A stretch of 64,000 bases of DNA from Verrucomicrobiota bacterium. Lineage in GTDB: Bacteria > Verrucomicrobiota > Kiritimatiellia > RFP12 > UBA1067. Under the pieces are notes generated by a model. It saw only the letters and a program-made list of their open reading frames with translations, ran no database searches and was not told the origin of the DNA. Shown piece after piece: positions 27,994 to 37,800 of this stretch. Position 1 is the stretch's first letter. Every line of letters begins with the position of its first letter. The stretch is taken from assembly GCA_023269675.1 (NCBI GenBank), contig JAHFSX010000012.1:62001-126000 (forward strand), read 5' to 3'. Position numbers and translations under genes: made by a program.

Positions 27994-28770
27994 ATGAGAA
28001 CAACCCCGCAAACGTTTTTCATCGGAATCCTCTTGGTCGTGCTCTTGGTGGCCGCAGGCGTGCTGGTCATGCGCCAGACTCGCCTGCACGGCGGGAATCA
28101 GTCGCAGCAGCCTGCGGCAAGCCCGGCCGGCGAACACTCCCAGACCAAGACCGCTGTGGCCTTGGCGGCGACGAACGTGGCGCCCCTGCGGGTTGTCGGC
28201 GTCACGAATGCGCCGGGAGCGGTGCAAAAGGGCCGCGGCGCCCAACCGGAGGTGCGGACGGCGGACCAGCAGACCGCCGAAAAGATGCGGGAGCGGTTGG
28301 AGCAGGAGGATCAGAAGGGCGCCCTGCAACTCGCGAGGCAGCTTGTGGAGGCGAAGGACGCGGAGGTGCGCTCCGAGGTTGTCGGTGTTTTAGGATGGAT
28401 CGGCGTCAAGGCTTTGCCCGAGCTGTCGAAGATGTTGGGAGACAGGGACCCGGCGGTGGCCCAGGATGCTTTCGAGCAGTGGAAGACGGGCGTGGATGAA
28501 ATCCAGGACGACGCGGCAAAAGGGCAGGTCTTGGTAGCCGGGATGTTGGCCATGAAAGATCAAACTGAGCTGGAGTCCAGCGTGATGGAGTTCAACGATT
28601 TGCCCGATCCGGTCGCCGTCCGAAGCCTGGTGACGATTATCCAGTCCCAGAATGTGGCCGCTTCCGAAGTCGCGCGCGAGCACTACGAGTTTGTCACCGG
28701 CGAGCCGTTTACAAATGTGGAAGCTTCTGAAAGTTGGATCAAAAACAACACGGAGCCGGTCACGCCGTAA
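27994..28770 (+). CDS. Membrane-anchored protein with HEAT-like helical tail
   Basis: The 258-aa protein starts two bases after the PPIase stop. An N-terminal helix (TPQTFFIGILLVVLLVAAGVL) anchors it, followed by a Gln/Ala/Pro-rich linker to about residue 90. The C-terminal helices look like two or three HEAT-type repeats (LVEAKDAEVRSEVVGVLGWIG and the following ALPELSKMLGDRDPAVAQDA). No catalytic motif is visible. The layout, length and acidic helical C-terminus parallel the protein at 38774, which also follows a shared-module gene. The two are probably diverged paralogues. A scaffold or adaptor role is inferred. Confidence 0.8.
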   Translation: MRTTPQTFFIGILLVVLLVAAGVLVMRQTRLHGGNQSQQPAASPAGEHSQTKTAVALAATNVAPLRVVGVTNAPGAVQKGRGAQPEVRTADQQTAEKMRERLEQEDQKGALQLARQLVEAKDAEVRSEVVGVLGWIGVKALPELSKMLGDRDPAVAQDAFEQWKTGVDEIQDDAAKGQVLVAGMLAMKDQTELESSVMEFNDLPDPVAVRSLVTIIQSQNVAASEVAREHYEFVTGEPFTNVEASESWIKNNTEPVTP

Positions 28771-28779
28771 CGGGCGGCC

Positions 28780-28829
28780 CCGAAAAAAGAACAGGTCAGC
28801 CCGCGCGGGCTGACCTGTTCTTTTTTCGG
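28780..28829. terminator. Perfect 50-base palindrome, bidirectional terminator
   Basis: The arms are exact reverse complements over 25 bases with no central spacer. Each begins CCGAAAAAAGAACAGGTCAG, so that either strand gives a GC-rich hairpin followed by T6. It sits between two convergent genes and should stop both transcripts. Confidence 0.9.
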
Positions 28830-28854
28830 CGGGAGGGCACAGAGAAAAAGCTTT

Positions 28855-29919
28855 TCAGGGCTCTTTTTCGGCGGTTTCCTCGGCTTTGGGAACGGACGTC
28901 ACGAAGGTGAGGGTGACCGGCCTGTAGTTGGGATAGGCGAAGGTCAGGGTGGGCTCCTTCTCCTTGAGGAGTTCCTCGACGGCCTTCGGCGTGATGACCA
29001 CGGTGAGCGCCAGGTTCGAGTTCATCGTCTTTCGCGCGTTAGCGGCGAAGGGCTTGGCCTCGACGGTCACCCCTTCGCGCTGAGGCGTCCATGTCAGGGC
29101 GGAGGCGTCGACGTTCTTTTCCGCAGTCTGCAAAAGCACGCGGCGCGTCAGGCTGCGCGTGGACGGCATAATCAGGGCCAGCTTCGGAGAAAGGCCCAGT
29201 TCGGTGCCGATCCGCCCTTGCAGGCTGAGCCGGAGGGGCGGCAGGTTCGGCCGGCCCAAGACCGGTATCTCCACCGTGATCGAGCGGCGTCCAATGGTCA
29301 GCGGGGTTACGATCAGGGTCACATCAAAGGCCCCCTTCTCCGTGGCGTTCGGGACGAGGGAGCCGGCCACGCGCAGGCTTTCGTTGGTGCAGGCGATGGG
29401 GGCAGTGCTCAGGAAAAGGTTGGTTTCGGTCGCGGTGACGGTAAAACGGTTGGTGAACGTGACGCCGTAAGCCGCGGCCCGGAAGACGACCGGGGATTCG
29501 GGCAAGCCTGTGAACAGGGGTTGGACCACACCCGTTATCGCCAGGCGGATGCGCTGCTGTTTGGGGTCGCTGGTGTCGACCCAGACGATCCGCTTGAATT
29601 CGCCGTGCACGACCGTCGGGTTGAGCTCCAGCGTGATAGGGGCTTCCTCTTTGGGCTGGAGGACCAGCTTCTCGGGATAACCCCGGACGCAGGGGCAGGT
29701 CGACGTCACTTTGAGGATTTCGACGGGCGCGTCACCCGGGTTGCGGAACATGAACTTGACCAGTTTGAACTCGTAACACGAGATGGGGCCGAGCGCGACC
29801 GTATTCGTGCCGACGAGTTCGATGGTGGGCATCCGCACGCTGGAGACGTCCTGGGCGACGGCCACATCCTGAAACACGCTCAACAGGGTGACAACCGACA
29901 AGAGAAAGAGTTTTTTCAT
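28855..29919 (-). CDS. DUF1573 secreted protein
   Basis: The ATG at 29919 gives a clean signal peptide (MKKLFLLSVVTLLSVFQDVAVA). The TTG further upstream in the same frame is unlikely. The first ~120 mature residues match DUF1573 (ASPM/Hydin-like Ig fold): FRNPGDAPVEILKVTSTCPCVRGYP, followed by APITLELNPTVVHGEFKRIVWVDTSD. The CPC pair is typical of the family. The C-terminal two-thirds are further beta domains that I do not recognise. DUF1573 proteins are periplasmic or surface structural proteins of unknown job. It is the only minus-strand gene in the 22.6-39.4 kb locus. Confidence 0.85.
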   Translation of the reverse strand: MKKLFLLSVVTLLSVFQDVAVAQDVSSVRMPTIELVGTNTVALGPISCYEFKLVKFMFRNPGDAPVEILKVTSTCPCVRGYPEKLVLQPKEEAPITLELNPTVVHGEFKRIVWVDTSDPKQQRIRLAITGVVQPLFTGLPESPVVFRAAAYGVTFTNRFTVTATETNLFLSTAPIACTNESLRVAGSLVPNATEKGAFDVTLIVTPLTIGRRSITVEIPVLGRPNLPPLRLSLQGRIGTELGLSPKLALIMPSTRSLTRRVLLQTAEKNVDASALTWTPQREGVTVEAKPFAANARKTMNSNLALTVVITPKAVEELLKEKEPTLTFAYPNYRPVTLTFVTSVPKAEETAEKEP

Positions 29920-30053
29920 AAGGTCGCGGAGTATAACAAAACGGGAGCCTGATTTCAATCCCTATGGAGTTAGTAGGGCAATTTTAAAAAAAGGCGTTGA
30001 AGAGTGAAAGAAGGGGGGTAAGGTCTCGGCGCGTGAAAAGGCAGACGAAAGGG

Positions 30054-30083
30054 TTGACGGGGCGACAGCGGCTTAGATAAAAT
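30054..30083 (+). promoter_or_regulatory. Putative sigma-70 promoter for the 1396-aa thioredoxin-module gene
   Basis: TTGACG (30054-30059) is followed, 18 bases later, by TAAAAT (30078-30083). Both boxes match the consensus at five of six positions. This predicts a 5' leader of about 100 bases before 30190. Confidence 0.6.
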
Positions 30084-30189
30084 ACCAAATTGCCATTTTC
30101 TTATTCCGGCAGCCTGGAGTCAGGGGATGGTCTGTTTTGCGCCGAAGGAGTGCGCTGAAGGGTTTTGCTTTTAACTGGAGGGAATGGGC

Positions 30190-33100
30190 ATGCGTGTTTG
30201 GACTTCGGCCTTGATGGGTGTGTTTTTTTTCTGGGCGTCGGTGGCCACGGCGGTCGTGTCGCGTCCCGCTATCGTGCCGCGTTTCGCGGGGGCCGAGATC
30301 GGCGAGTGGACGATGGATCACGACACGGCGCTGACTAAAGCGCGGGAAGGCACGAACAACGTCGTTGTGATGTTCAATGGCGCGTGGTGGTGTCCGCACT
30401 GTCAGGCGCTGGAAAGCACGGTGCTGACGAGCCAGGTGTGGCAGGCGTATGTGGCGACCAACCGCCTGTATCTGGTCATGATGGATAACCCGGGGCGCGC
30501 GGATCAGTACTGGTGCTGGCTGCGCGAGACCAATTACCTTGATAGCGTCGGCTTGACCTTGGCGCAGGGCGAGGCCCTGATCACGAACCGGTACGACCTC
30601 CAGACGGCGTATGCGTTGCCGGGGGCGCCGACGAATACGGTTAAGGACAGCCAGTACCTGAGGGTCGGGTATCCGACGCTGATCGTGCTGCGTCCCGACG
30701 GTTCGCGGCTGGGGCGCTTCACTCCGCTCCTGACGACGGTTTCTCAGGAGATGGTGATACGCAACATGCAGCAGCTGCTGGCGGCGGACGCGGGGGATGA
30801 GGCCGACGACTCCTATCTCGGCGCCACGTGGTTGGATTCATCCCTTTGCGAAGATGAGGCGGTCTCCGCCGGCACACACACGCTGAGCGAGACGGATGCG
30901 GCGGACTGGTATGTGTTTGACACCACCAATGGCGTGCAGTGGTCGTTCGCCCTCCGCGCCTCGGGCGTGGGAGTCGCGACCGATGTCCGGGCCCAGATCT
31001 TCGACACCCCCACCAACCCGGAGAGTCTGGCTGAGCGCGTCATGACGCCTTCGGACATTGCGGTGCTCTCTTTTGTCGTCCCGAAGACGGGCAGATACTG
31101 GCTGAAAATATCGCGGGCGCACAGCCTGACGGAACTGCTGGGCTATGAGCTGTCGCACTGGCACGGGACGCCCCCGGCCACGGTCCTGTTCGCTGCGCCG
31201 CAGGTGACGGTGTCCGAGCGCGCGCCGTCCGTCGACCTGACGGTCAACATCACGGGGACGGTTCCCGACGGGGAGGTGCGCGTCAGTTACGAAACGGTCG
31301 CGGGCAGTGCGCGTCCCGGGCAGGACTATGTGCAGAAGACCGGGGAACTGGTGTGGGGCGCGGGCACGAAGACCCCCAAAACCATCACCATACCGCTCCT
31401 CGCCGATACGGAGTGGGAGGGGGACGAGACGTTTAGCGTGGTGCTGTATGCCGTGAAGAACTGCTCGTCCGGCTCTCAGCTTTCGTCTTGCCGGGTCGTG
31501 CTGAAGGAGCAGACTGCGCCGCAGGCCGGCAAACTCGGTTTTACGGGAGCCGCGGCCCTGGTCCTGACGGAAGGCTCCAGCGCGCTCTTCAGTGTCGCGC
31601 GCGCGGCGGGCGATGACGGTGCCGTCACCGCGCAGGTGGAGCACGTGCAGGGCACGCTGCGCACGCCCGTGGCCCGTCTCGTCTGGACCAACATGGAGGT
31701 CGGCGCCAAGAGCTTCGCGTTTACGTTCACGAACGAACCCGGTTTCCAGGCGGACAGTAGGTCGGCGCTGAGGCTGACCCCGGCGGGAGGCGCGTCGCTG
31801 CTCTCCCCTGCGAGCGGGGCGGTGGCCTTGACCCGACGGGACGACCTGGTCGTCCAGACGTTCGCGGAGTATGCCGCCGACCCCGTCAATCAGCCGTTCA
31901 GCTACAAGGCGCTGCGGGGATTGTGGTTCTACGGGTTCTGCTCGGACGCCGAGCGCCTGGATGGCGGGCTGGCGGGGCAGTCGGACAAGGACCGTGCTTC
32001 GGCCACGTCTGCGAAAGAGGTGCTGAGTTCCTGCTGGTTACGGAGTCAGCCGCTCAAGGCCAACGAGACCGTCACGCTCGCGAGCACGGTGACCGGTCCG
32101 GGCGTGCTCGCGTTCGACTGGCGTCTGGAAGGCGAAGGCGCGGGCGCGACGCTGCAATGCCTGCTGGGCGGGCAACCCCTCGCGACGAAGACCAATGCGG
32201 CGGCCGCCATGGGCGTGCCCGAGACGAAGGGGACCGCTCAGCTGTCGTTTAAAATCAGTCCTTCCGTGACCGTGGCGATCCCGTCAGGTCGGCGCACGGT
32301 GGCGTGGACGCTCAGGAGCGGGTCCGCCGGGACGAATGTTTTCGCGGCGGTCGGCAATCTGATCTGGCGCCCCCTGCCGCAGGTGTCCGGGGCGGCCCCG
32401 GCAGACAAGGCGGCGGTCATCAACCGCGGCGTGAGGCTGTCGTGGTTGGATGTCTTGGCCCAGGCGGACTTACCGCCCGGCGCGGCCGCGCACTACGAGT
32501 TCTATGCCGGGGCCTCGGCTACCGCGCTCGTTAAGTATACCGAACAGTCGGAGACCGGCTTTCCTCGGACCGGAAACGAGGCGGATGTGCAGGCGTTCAG
32601 CGGTTTGCTCGAGCGGACGGGGACACGGGCCGTTTATTGGCGGGTTGACGCGGTCGTGGCGGATGCGGCCGGCCGCCGTGCGGTCATGACCGGCAAAACC
32701 TGGTCGTTGACCGTGTTGCCGGAAGGGTCGCCCGAGTACGTCGCGGCGCCGGGCGGCTATGACCCGACCGTGCCGGGGGGCGTGAGCGCGCCGGAGATGA
32801 CGGTGGGCGTGTATGGCGAGGCCGGCCCGCTCGCGGTGGCGAATGCCGAAGGCGCGACAGTGGGCGTGACTGTCAAGAACGGGGCGCTGCCTGCCGGAAC
32901 CGGCATCCAAGTGCGTGACGGGAACGTGTGGCTCACCGGCGCGCCTCTGAAGACCGGAGCGGGTTCGGCCGATTTGCATCTGACGGTCACCCGCTATCTG
33001 GGTCTGCGGGGCGCGGCCAGCAGCGTGACGACGCCCGGAACATCGGTCACCGTCACCTGGACGGTCCGCTCACTGGGACGTGCCGCCGGTCAGTATGACG

Positions 33101-34380
33101 GCTATCGCGTGAAAGGGGGCGAGCCGGATTTCGGCAATGCGTCGATCGGCGTGTCCGAGAGGGGCGCGCTGTCCGGAAAACTCCTCAGCGACGGCGCCAC
33201 GTACACGTTCGCGGCCGCCTCGTTCGGCGGCAAGACCAATGCGTCTTATTTTGCGAAGATGACGGCGCGTTCCGGACAGCGGACGCTGCCGGTGACGGTG
33301 TCCGTTGCGGAAAACGGAGCGGCGGCCGAGATGCTGCTGGATGAAGCGCCGGACAGCGCCTACCTGCTCAACCGGAACAACTGGGCGGACGCGGGGATGG
33401 CGGCGATCTTAAACGGCTACGCGGGCTATTACACGGTGGCGCTGCCGGTTTTGGAGCAGACTTCGCCGGATGCGCCGTGGGGGACCGGGTATTTGACGGC
33501 GACGGTCAAGGCGAACGGCACGGTCACCTATGCGGGACACCTGGCCGACGGAAAAAGCGTGAGCGGTACGGCGACCCTGCTGTATGGGCCGGACTGCTGC
33601 AGCGAGCGCGACCGCCTGACCTTTTATCTGCAGGCGCTTCCCTCCGGTTACGGTTACGGCGGCGGGGTGTATGGCTTGCTCTATCTGGCGCCTAACGATA
33701 GCGAGGGCCCTCAAGACAACACGGTTGAGGCGGGGCAGGGGCTCGGCATCCGTTGGCTGAACACGGATCCCAAATCGACTTTCGGATATAATCCCGCCAC
33801 GGGCGAGTTGCCTGACGGCATCGCGGGATTCACCAACACGTTGGATGTGACCGGAGGCTTCTACGACCGGACGGTCAACCTGCAGAGCTATTACAGCGGC
33901 CGGTCACTCAGGGTCGGATCGGAGTTTGCGGCCCCTGGCGACTTTGACGGCGAGCAGGGTGAATCCGGTTACGGGCTGGCCTCCCTGCCTGATCCGGCGG
34001 TGCTGCCTGCGACGGCCACGGCCGCCTCTTCGCTGACGTTCCAGAAAAGCGTGCTGGTCAAGAGCGGTGTGCTCGTCGACTTCGCCGCCTCAGTCAACCC
34101 GTGGTTCATGACTGTCAGCCCGAACCGGTCGACCGGCGTCTTTACGGGCTCCTGCAAGTTCTACTATCAGGGGGCCACGCAGCAGAAGACGAAGACCATC
34201 GCGCTTAAAGGCGTGTTCCTGCCGGTGCGCGCGGCGTATCAGGACTATGCCGACTGGATGGGCTTCTATCTGGTGCCCGACGCCTATCGGTATCTCGATG
34301 CGGACGGCCATCCCGGCAGCTACCGGTTTAACTGGGCGTGCGACTTCTCGCTCGTGCCGAGTCCGACAGTCGATGAGTGA
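30190..34380 (+). CDS. Second secreted thioredoxin-fold protein with Calx-beta domains and shared C-terminal module
   Basis: The second ATG (30190) is preferred over 30184 because GGAGGG then has seven-base spacing. After the signal peptide, a thioredoxin domain (about 35-190) shows VVVMFNGAWWCPHCQALE with Cys68/Cys71 and GYPTLIVLRPDGSRLG containing the cis-Pro. The CPHC dipeptide is that of DsbA-type oxidases. A PPC-like domain (about 205-325) and a Calx-beta domain (about 330-430; EWEGDETFSVVLY) follow, then a second Calx-like domain (about 440-530), beta-sandwich and FN3-like regions, and the shared module (about 963-1396; NRNNWADAGM, NGYAGYYTVALPV, GGFYDRTVNLQSYYSGR). The gene is monocistronic and is followed by tandem hairpins. 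Confidence 0.9.
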   Translation: MRVWTSALMGVFFFWASVATAVVSRPAIVPRFAGAEIGEWTMDHDTALTKAREGTNNVVVMFNGAWWCPHCQALESTVLTSQVWQAYVATNRLYLVMMDNPGRADQYWCWLRETNYLDSVGLTLAQGEALITNRYDLQTAYALPGAPTNTVKDSQYLRVGYPTLIVLRPDGSRLGRFTPLLTTVSQEMVIRNMQQLLAADAGDEADDSYLGATWLDSSLCEDEAVSAGTHTLSETDAADWYVFDTTNGVQWSFALRASGVGVATDVRAQIFDTPTNPESLAERVMTPSDIAVLSFVVPKTGRYWLKISRAHSLTELLGYELSHWHGTPPATVLFAAPQVTVSERAPSVDLTVNITGTVPDGEVRVSYETVAGSARPGQDYVQKTGELVWGAGTKTPKTITIPLLADTEWEGDETFSVVLYAVKNCSSGSQLSSCRVVLKEQTAPQAGKLGFTGAAALVLTEGSSALFSVARAAGDDGAVTAQVEHVQGTLRTPVARLVWTNMEVGAKSFAFTFTNEPGFQADSRSALRLTPAGGASLLSPASGAVALTRRDDLVVQTFAEYAADPVNQPFSYKALRGLWFYGFCSDAERLDGGLAGQSDKDRASATSAKEVLSSCWLRSQPLKANETVTLASTVTGPGVLAFDWRLEGEGAGATLQCLLGGQPLATKTNAAAAMGVPETKGTAQLSFKISPSVTVAIPSGRRTVAWTLRSGSAGTNVFAAVGNLIWRPLPQVSGAAPADKAAVINRGVRLSWLDVLAQADLPPGAAAHYEFYAGASATALVKYTEQSETGFPRTGNEADVQAFSGLLERTGTRAVYWRVDAVVADAAGRRAVMTGKTWSLTVLPEGSPEYVAAPGGYDPTVPGGVSAPEMTVGVYGEAGPLAVANAEGATVGVTVKNGALPAGTGIQVRDGNVWLTGAPLKTGAGSADLHLTVTRYLGLRGAASSVTTPGTSVTVTWTVRSLGRAAGQYDGYRVKGGEPDFGNASIGVSERGALSGKLLSDGATYTFAAASFGGKTNASYFAKMTARSGQRTLPVTVSVAENGAAAEMLLDEAPDSAYLLNRNNWADAGMAAILNGYAGYYTVALPVLEQTSPDAPWGTGYLTATVKANGTVTYAGHLADGKSVSGTATLLYGPDCCSERDRLTFYLQALPSGYGYGGGVYGLLYLAPNDSEGPQDNTVEAGQGLGIRWLNTDPKSTFGYNPATGELPDGIAGFTNTLDVTGGFYDRTVNLQSYYSGRSLRVGSEFAAPGDFDGEQGESGYGLASLPDPAVLPATATAASSLTFQKSVLVKSGVLVDFAASVNPWFMTVSPNRSTGVFTGSCKFYYQGATQQKTKTIALKGVFLPVRAAYQDYADWMGFYLVPDAYRYLDADGHPGSYRFNWACDFSLVPSPTVDE

Positions 34381-34398
34381 TCAGGCCTCATAACCCAT

Positions 34399-34469
34399 GG
34401 CCGGAAAAACCGGCCCCAAGATGCCTTGCCGTTCAACGGCAAGGCATTTGCGTATCGTGCGATACGCAA
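34399..34469 (+). terminator. Three consecutive hairpins after the 1396-aa gene
   Basis: GGCCGG-AAAAA-CCGGCC (34399-34415), a 13-base arm ATGCCTTGCCGTT with its exact complement around one C (34421-34447) and TTGCGTATCG-TG-CGATACGCAA (34448-34469) stand nearly back to back. None is followed by a T run, so termination may need more than the hairpins. They could instead protect the 3' end or be a mobile palindromic repeat. Confidence 0.6.
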
Positions 34470-34507
34470 GAGATACATATAACGACGCGACTGAGCCATG
34501 CGGGATT

Positions 34508-34581
34508 GCAGACGGGGTGCGCGGTTTTCGGTGCCCTACCCGTTCAACGGCTCTTACAATTTGCCGTTGACGCCGCCGTAG
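34508..34581 (+). pseudogene. Decayed remnant of the shared C-terminal module
   Basis: Bases 34531-34578 translate as VPYPFNGSYNLPLTPP and then a stop. This closely matches the ends of the neighbouring module proteins (VPYSFNGSYDFLL at the end of the 34882 product; RPYSFNYSFDF in the 23554 product). Just upstream, in the frame shifted by one base, 34508-34528 reads ADGVRGF, like the AADGVGGRGF segment that precedes the same end in the 34882 protein. No intact reading frame leads into it. It therefore looks like the 3' end of a deleted module gene. The match is short, so chance cannot be fully excluded. Confidence 0.5.
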
Positions 34582-34624
34582 TCGTGGGCGACAGCCCGTG
34601 GTACGAGGCGCAGCCCGATTAAAG

Positions 34625-34652
34625 GGGGCGGTTCCGGAAATGGAACCGCCCC
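34625..34652 (+). terminator. Hairpin after the module remnant
   Basis: GGGGCGGTTCC (34625-34635) pairs exactly with GGAACCGCCCC (34642-34652) around a six-base loop, followed by a moderately T-rich stretch. It may be the surviving terminator of the lost gene. Confidence 0.5.
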
Positions 34653-34881
34653 GCTTCGTTTGGCATGCGTTCTGCGCACGAACACGCAGGTGTCTGACGT
34701 GCGGATGACCCGCATGGCGGGCGAACGGCGCGTGTGGCCGGGACCGGCCCGCGGGCATTGAGACCTTCCTGTAAAGATAAGCAGACCGCGCGTATCCGCA
34801 ATGAGCGCAATTTTTAAGGTAAAAATGATAGTAATTTGTGAAAAAAGTGACTTACGGCAACGGCTGGGGCGGGGTGCAGCC

Positions 34882-37800
34882 ATGAGGTGGCCCCCTGCGG
34901 AACGGCTGCTTGCGTCCGCGGGAGTGTGCCTTTTACGCCGCGACACCGGCGTGCGGTCGCCGGGCACGGGGAGTCTGGCGGCTGGCCTGCTTTCTCATTT
35001 CGCGCGGGCCGCTCTCATTTATGCGAGTATTCTGCTTCAGATTGGGGTGCTCCGTGCGGCACCGGTCGGCGAAGCGCAGGCGCGTTTGGCCGCTTCGGCC
35101 TATGTCGGGCGAAACTACGCCCCTTCCTCGATCGCCAGGGCCGCGCACCGTCTTGCGGCCCCGTCGGTACTCGCCGTCAGTGCCTGCCGTCCGATCGCGG
35201 GAGCCTCAAACCCGGTCGGGTTCGTTGTGGCGCTCGCGCCTGCGGGATTTGTGCTCGTGCGCGCCGACGATGACCTTCCTCCGATCAAGCTCCATTCGTC
35301 CGCTGGCTCCTATGAGGCGCTGCCGCCGGGATTCCGTGCGGTGATCGAGGCCGAGCTCGCGGGTGAGCAGTCCGAGCTTGCCGGGCTGCGGCGCGCCCGG
35401 GGCGCGGCCGCCACCCGATTCCGTTCGGCCTGGGCGTCGCTGGCGCAGTCCTCCGCTCCGATGGTGGAGAGCTTCGCGCTGGCTCCGTCTGTGGAGACGC
35501 TGACCACCGGAGCCGGCCAGACGCTGCTGGCGACGACGTGGGGCCAGGACCCTCCCTACAACGGGTATGCGCCTGTCGTGTCGGGCGGTGACGGCGGGCA
35601 TGCGCCCGCTGGCTGCGGCCCCGTCGCGATGGCCCAGATTATCCGATATCACCAGCAGCCGGACGCGCCGGCCGTCGACGCCACGTACACGGACAGCTAC
35701 GGAAGCTGCGTCGGCAAGCACCGCATCAGCGATGTCGGAGGCCTCGGCGACTACGACTGGGCCAACATGCCGGCTAACGTGACGACGGCCAGCCCGCTCG
35801 CTCAGCGACAGGCGGTCGGGCGGCTGATGTACCATTGCGCCGTGGCGCTGGAGGCGGACTTCGAGCCCGGCGGCACATCGGTGATTAGCCAGTTTTATGC
35901 CGCGCGGGCGCTGCGCGAGGTGTTCGGATACTCGTGCGAGGATTATCAGTCCCGATCCAGCTACGCCACCCCGGCCTGGTATGCGAAGATTCAGGCCGAC
36001 GTGGCCGCGGAGCGCCCGATCTACTACGCCATGGCGTCGGCGCTGGGAGGGCACGCGGTCGTGTGCGACGGGTATCGTAACGGCAACGAAATCCACCTCA
36101 ATTTCGGGTACTCCGGTTACGGGGACGCTTGGTACGACATCGATTCGGTTGTCTTTTACAACTACTCCTGGAGCCGGCATGAGGCGGTTTTTGGCATCAC
36201 GGCGGGTCTTTCGAGCGGTTCCAACACGCTGACGGTCGTCAGCGGCGCCGGCGGGGGACGGTATCTCGCGGGAACACCGGTCGAGGTCTCCGCGGACACG
36301 CCCCCGTTGGGCTATCTGTTCAGCCAGTGGACCGTCGCGCCCGAGAATTCGGATCTGGGTGCCGGGTTCGTTCAGACGCAGGCCGTCACGTCGGTCACCA
36401 TGCCCAATCGCAGCGTGACGCTGACGGCCGTGTACCAGGCCCCCAACCAGACGCCTGTATTTGCGAACCGGTCGCCGGTCAACGAGCGGTGCACCCTGAA
36501 CGAAGGGTTTTCGCTGGCGTTCGGTGTGACGGCGAGCGACGGCAGCGATCCGGACCCGACGGCGCGGGGCATGGTTTCGGTGACGTGGCTGGTGGATGGC
36601 TTTCAGAAACAGGTGGTCCAGAGCGGCGCGCCAAACGCCATCACCAGCGCATTCACCTATAAGCCGGACACGGCCGCGGTGCAGGGCGCCACCTCCAAGG
36701 AGGTGACGGTCAGGGCCGTCGCGCTGGACAGACAGGGCGGCACAACCGAGTCCTTCTGGACGGTGTGTGTGAGCAACGTGCCCGCCAGCCAGGCGGTGAC
36801 TTTCAACGCGTTGCCGGTCACGGCGCCGGGCGACGCGGATCTCGCGCCGGGAGCGACGTCGTCGTCGGGCCTGCCGGTCTTTTACACGAGCTCCGACGAG
36901 TCCGTGGCGCAGGTCGTGGGCGGCCTGATCCACGTCGTCGGGGCAGGCACGGCGCTGATCGCGGCGGGCCAGGCGGGCAACGCGGACTACAAGGCGGCGA
37001 CGCCGGTCAGGCAGACGTTGACGGTGAAGGCGCGCCTCGCGGTGGAGATCCCCGGCGGCGGCGGGACGGTGACCGGCGCGGGTCTCTACGCGCCCGGGGC
37101 CAGGGTCGCCCTGACGGCGAAGCCCGCGGCCGGCTATACGTTCCTGCGCTGGGAGAACGGCTCGCAGGCCGCCGCGCGGGGCCTCGTGATGCCGAACGCG
37201 AGCGTGACGGTATCGGCGCTCTTCAAGCCGACGTCCGACGTTTCCGTGCCGGGGATCGGGGATCCTGGCCCGCAACAGGCGACGGTCGGCGTGTTTTTCA
37301 GCCTGCCGGTGGACGTCACCTCCGAGAGTGCGCCGACGGTGACGGTGACCGGGCTGCCGACGGGCCTGAAGTATGCCGCCGCGACGAAGTCGGTCACCGG
37401 CGTGCCGAAGGCGGCCGTCGCCAACTGGAGCGTGACGATCACGGCGAGGAATGTGAAAGCGACCGTCTCCCGGCAGTTCACCCTCACGGTTGCCCCGCTT
37501 CCCGCATGGGCCGTGGGGGCGTTCAGCGGCACCTGCGCGATCGGCGACGCCCCGGGCGTGGCGGCCATGACGGTTTCGGCGCGGGGCGGCATCTCGGGCA
37601 AGCTTGCGGCGGGCGGCACGAACTACACCTTTAAAGCCGGTTCTTTTACGAACGCGTTCACGTTTGCGGTGATGGCTGTGGCCGGCAGGGCGAAGGTGCC
37701 GCTGGCCGTTTCGTTGACGCCTCCCGGCGCTTCCCTCGGCGGCCCGGTCGCTCTCGGTGCGGCGGAGGGGCGGCTGGACGTTTCCGCAAAAACAGACAGC

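Noticed and set aside
34377..34622. Plus-strand frame of 81 codons after the 1396-aa gene
   Set aside because: Runs through hairpins and in the wrong frame across the module remnant; no sign of a real protein.
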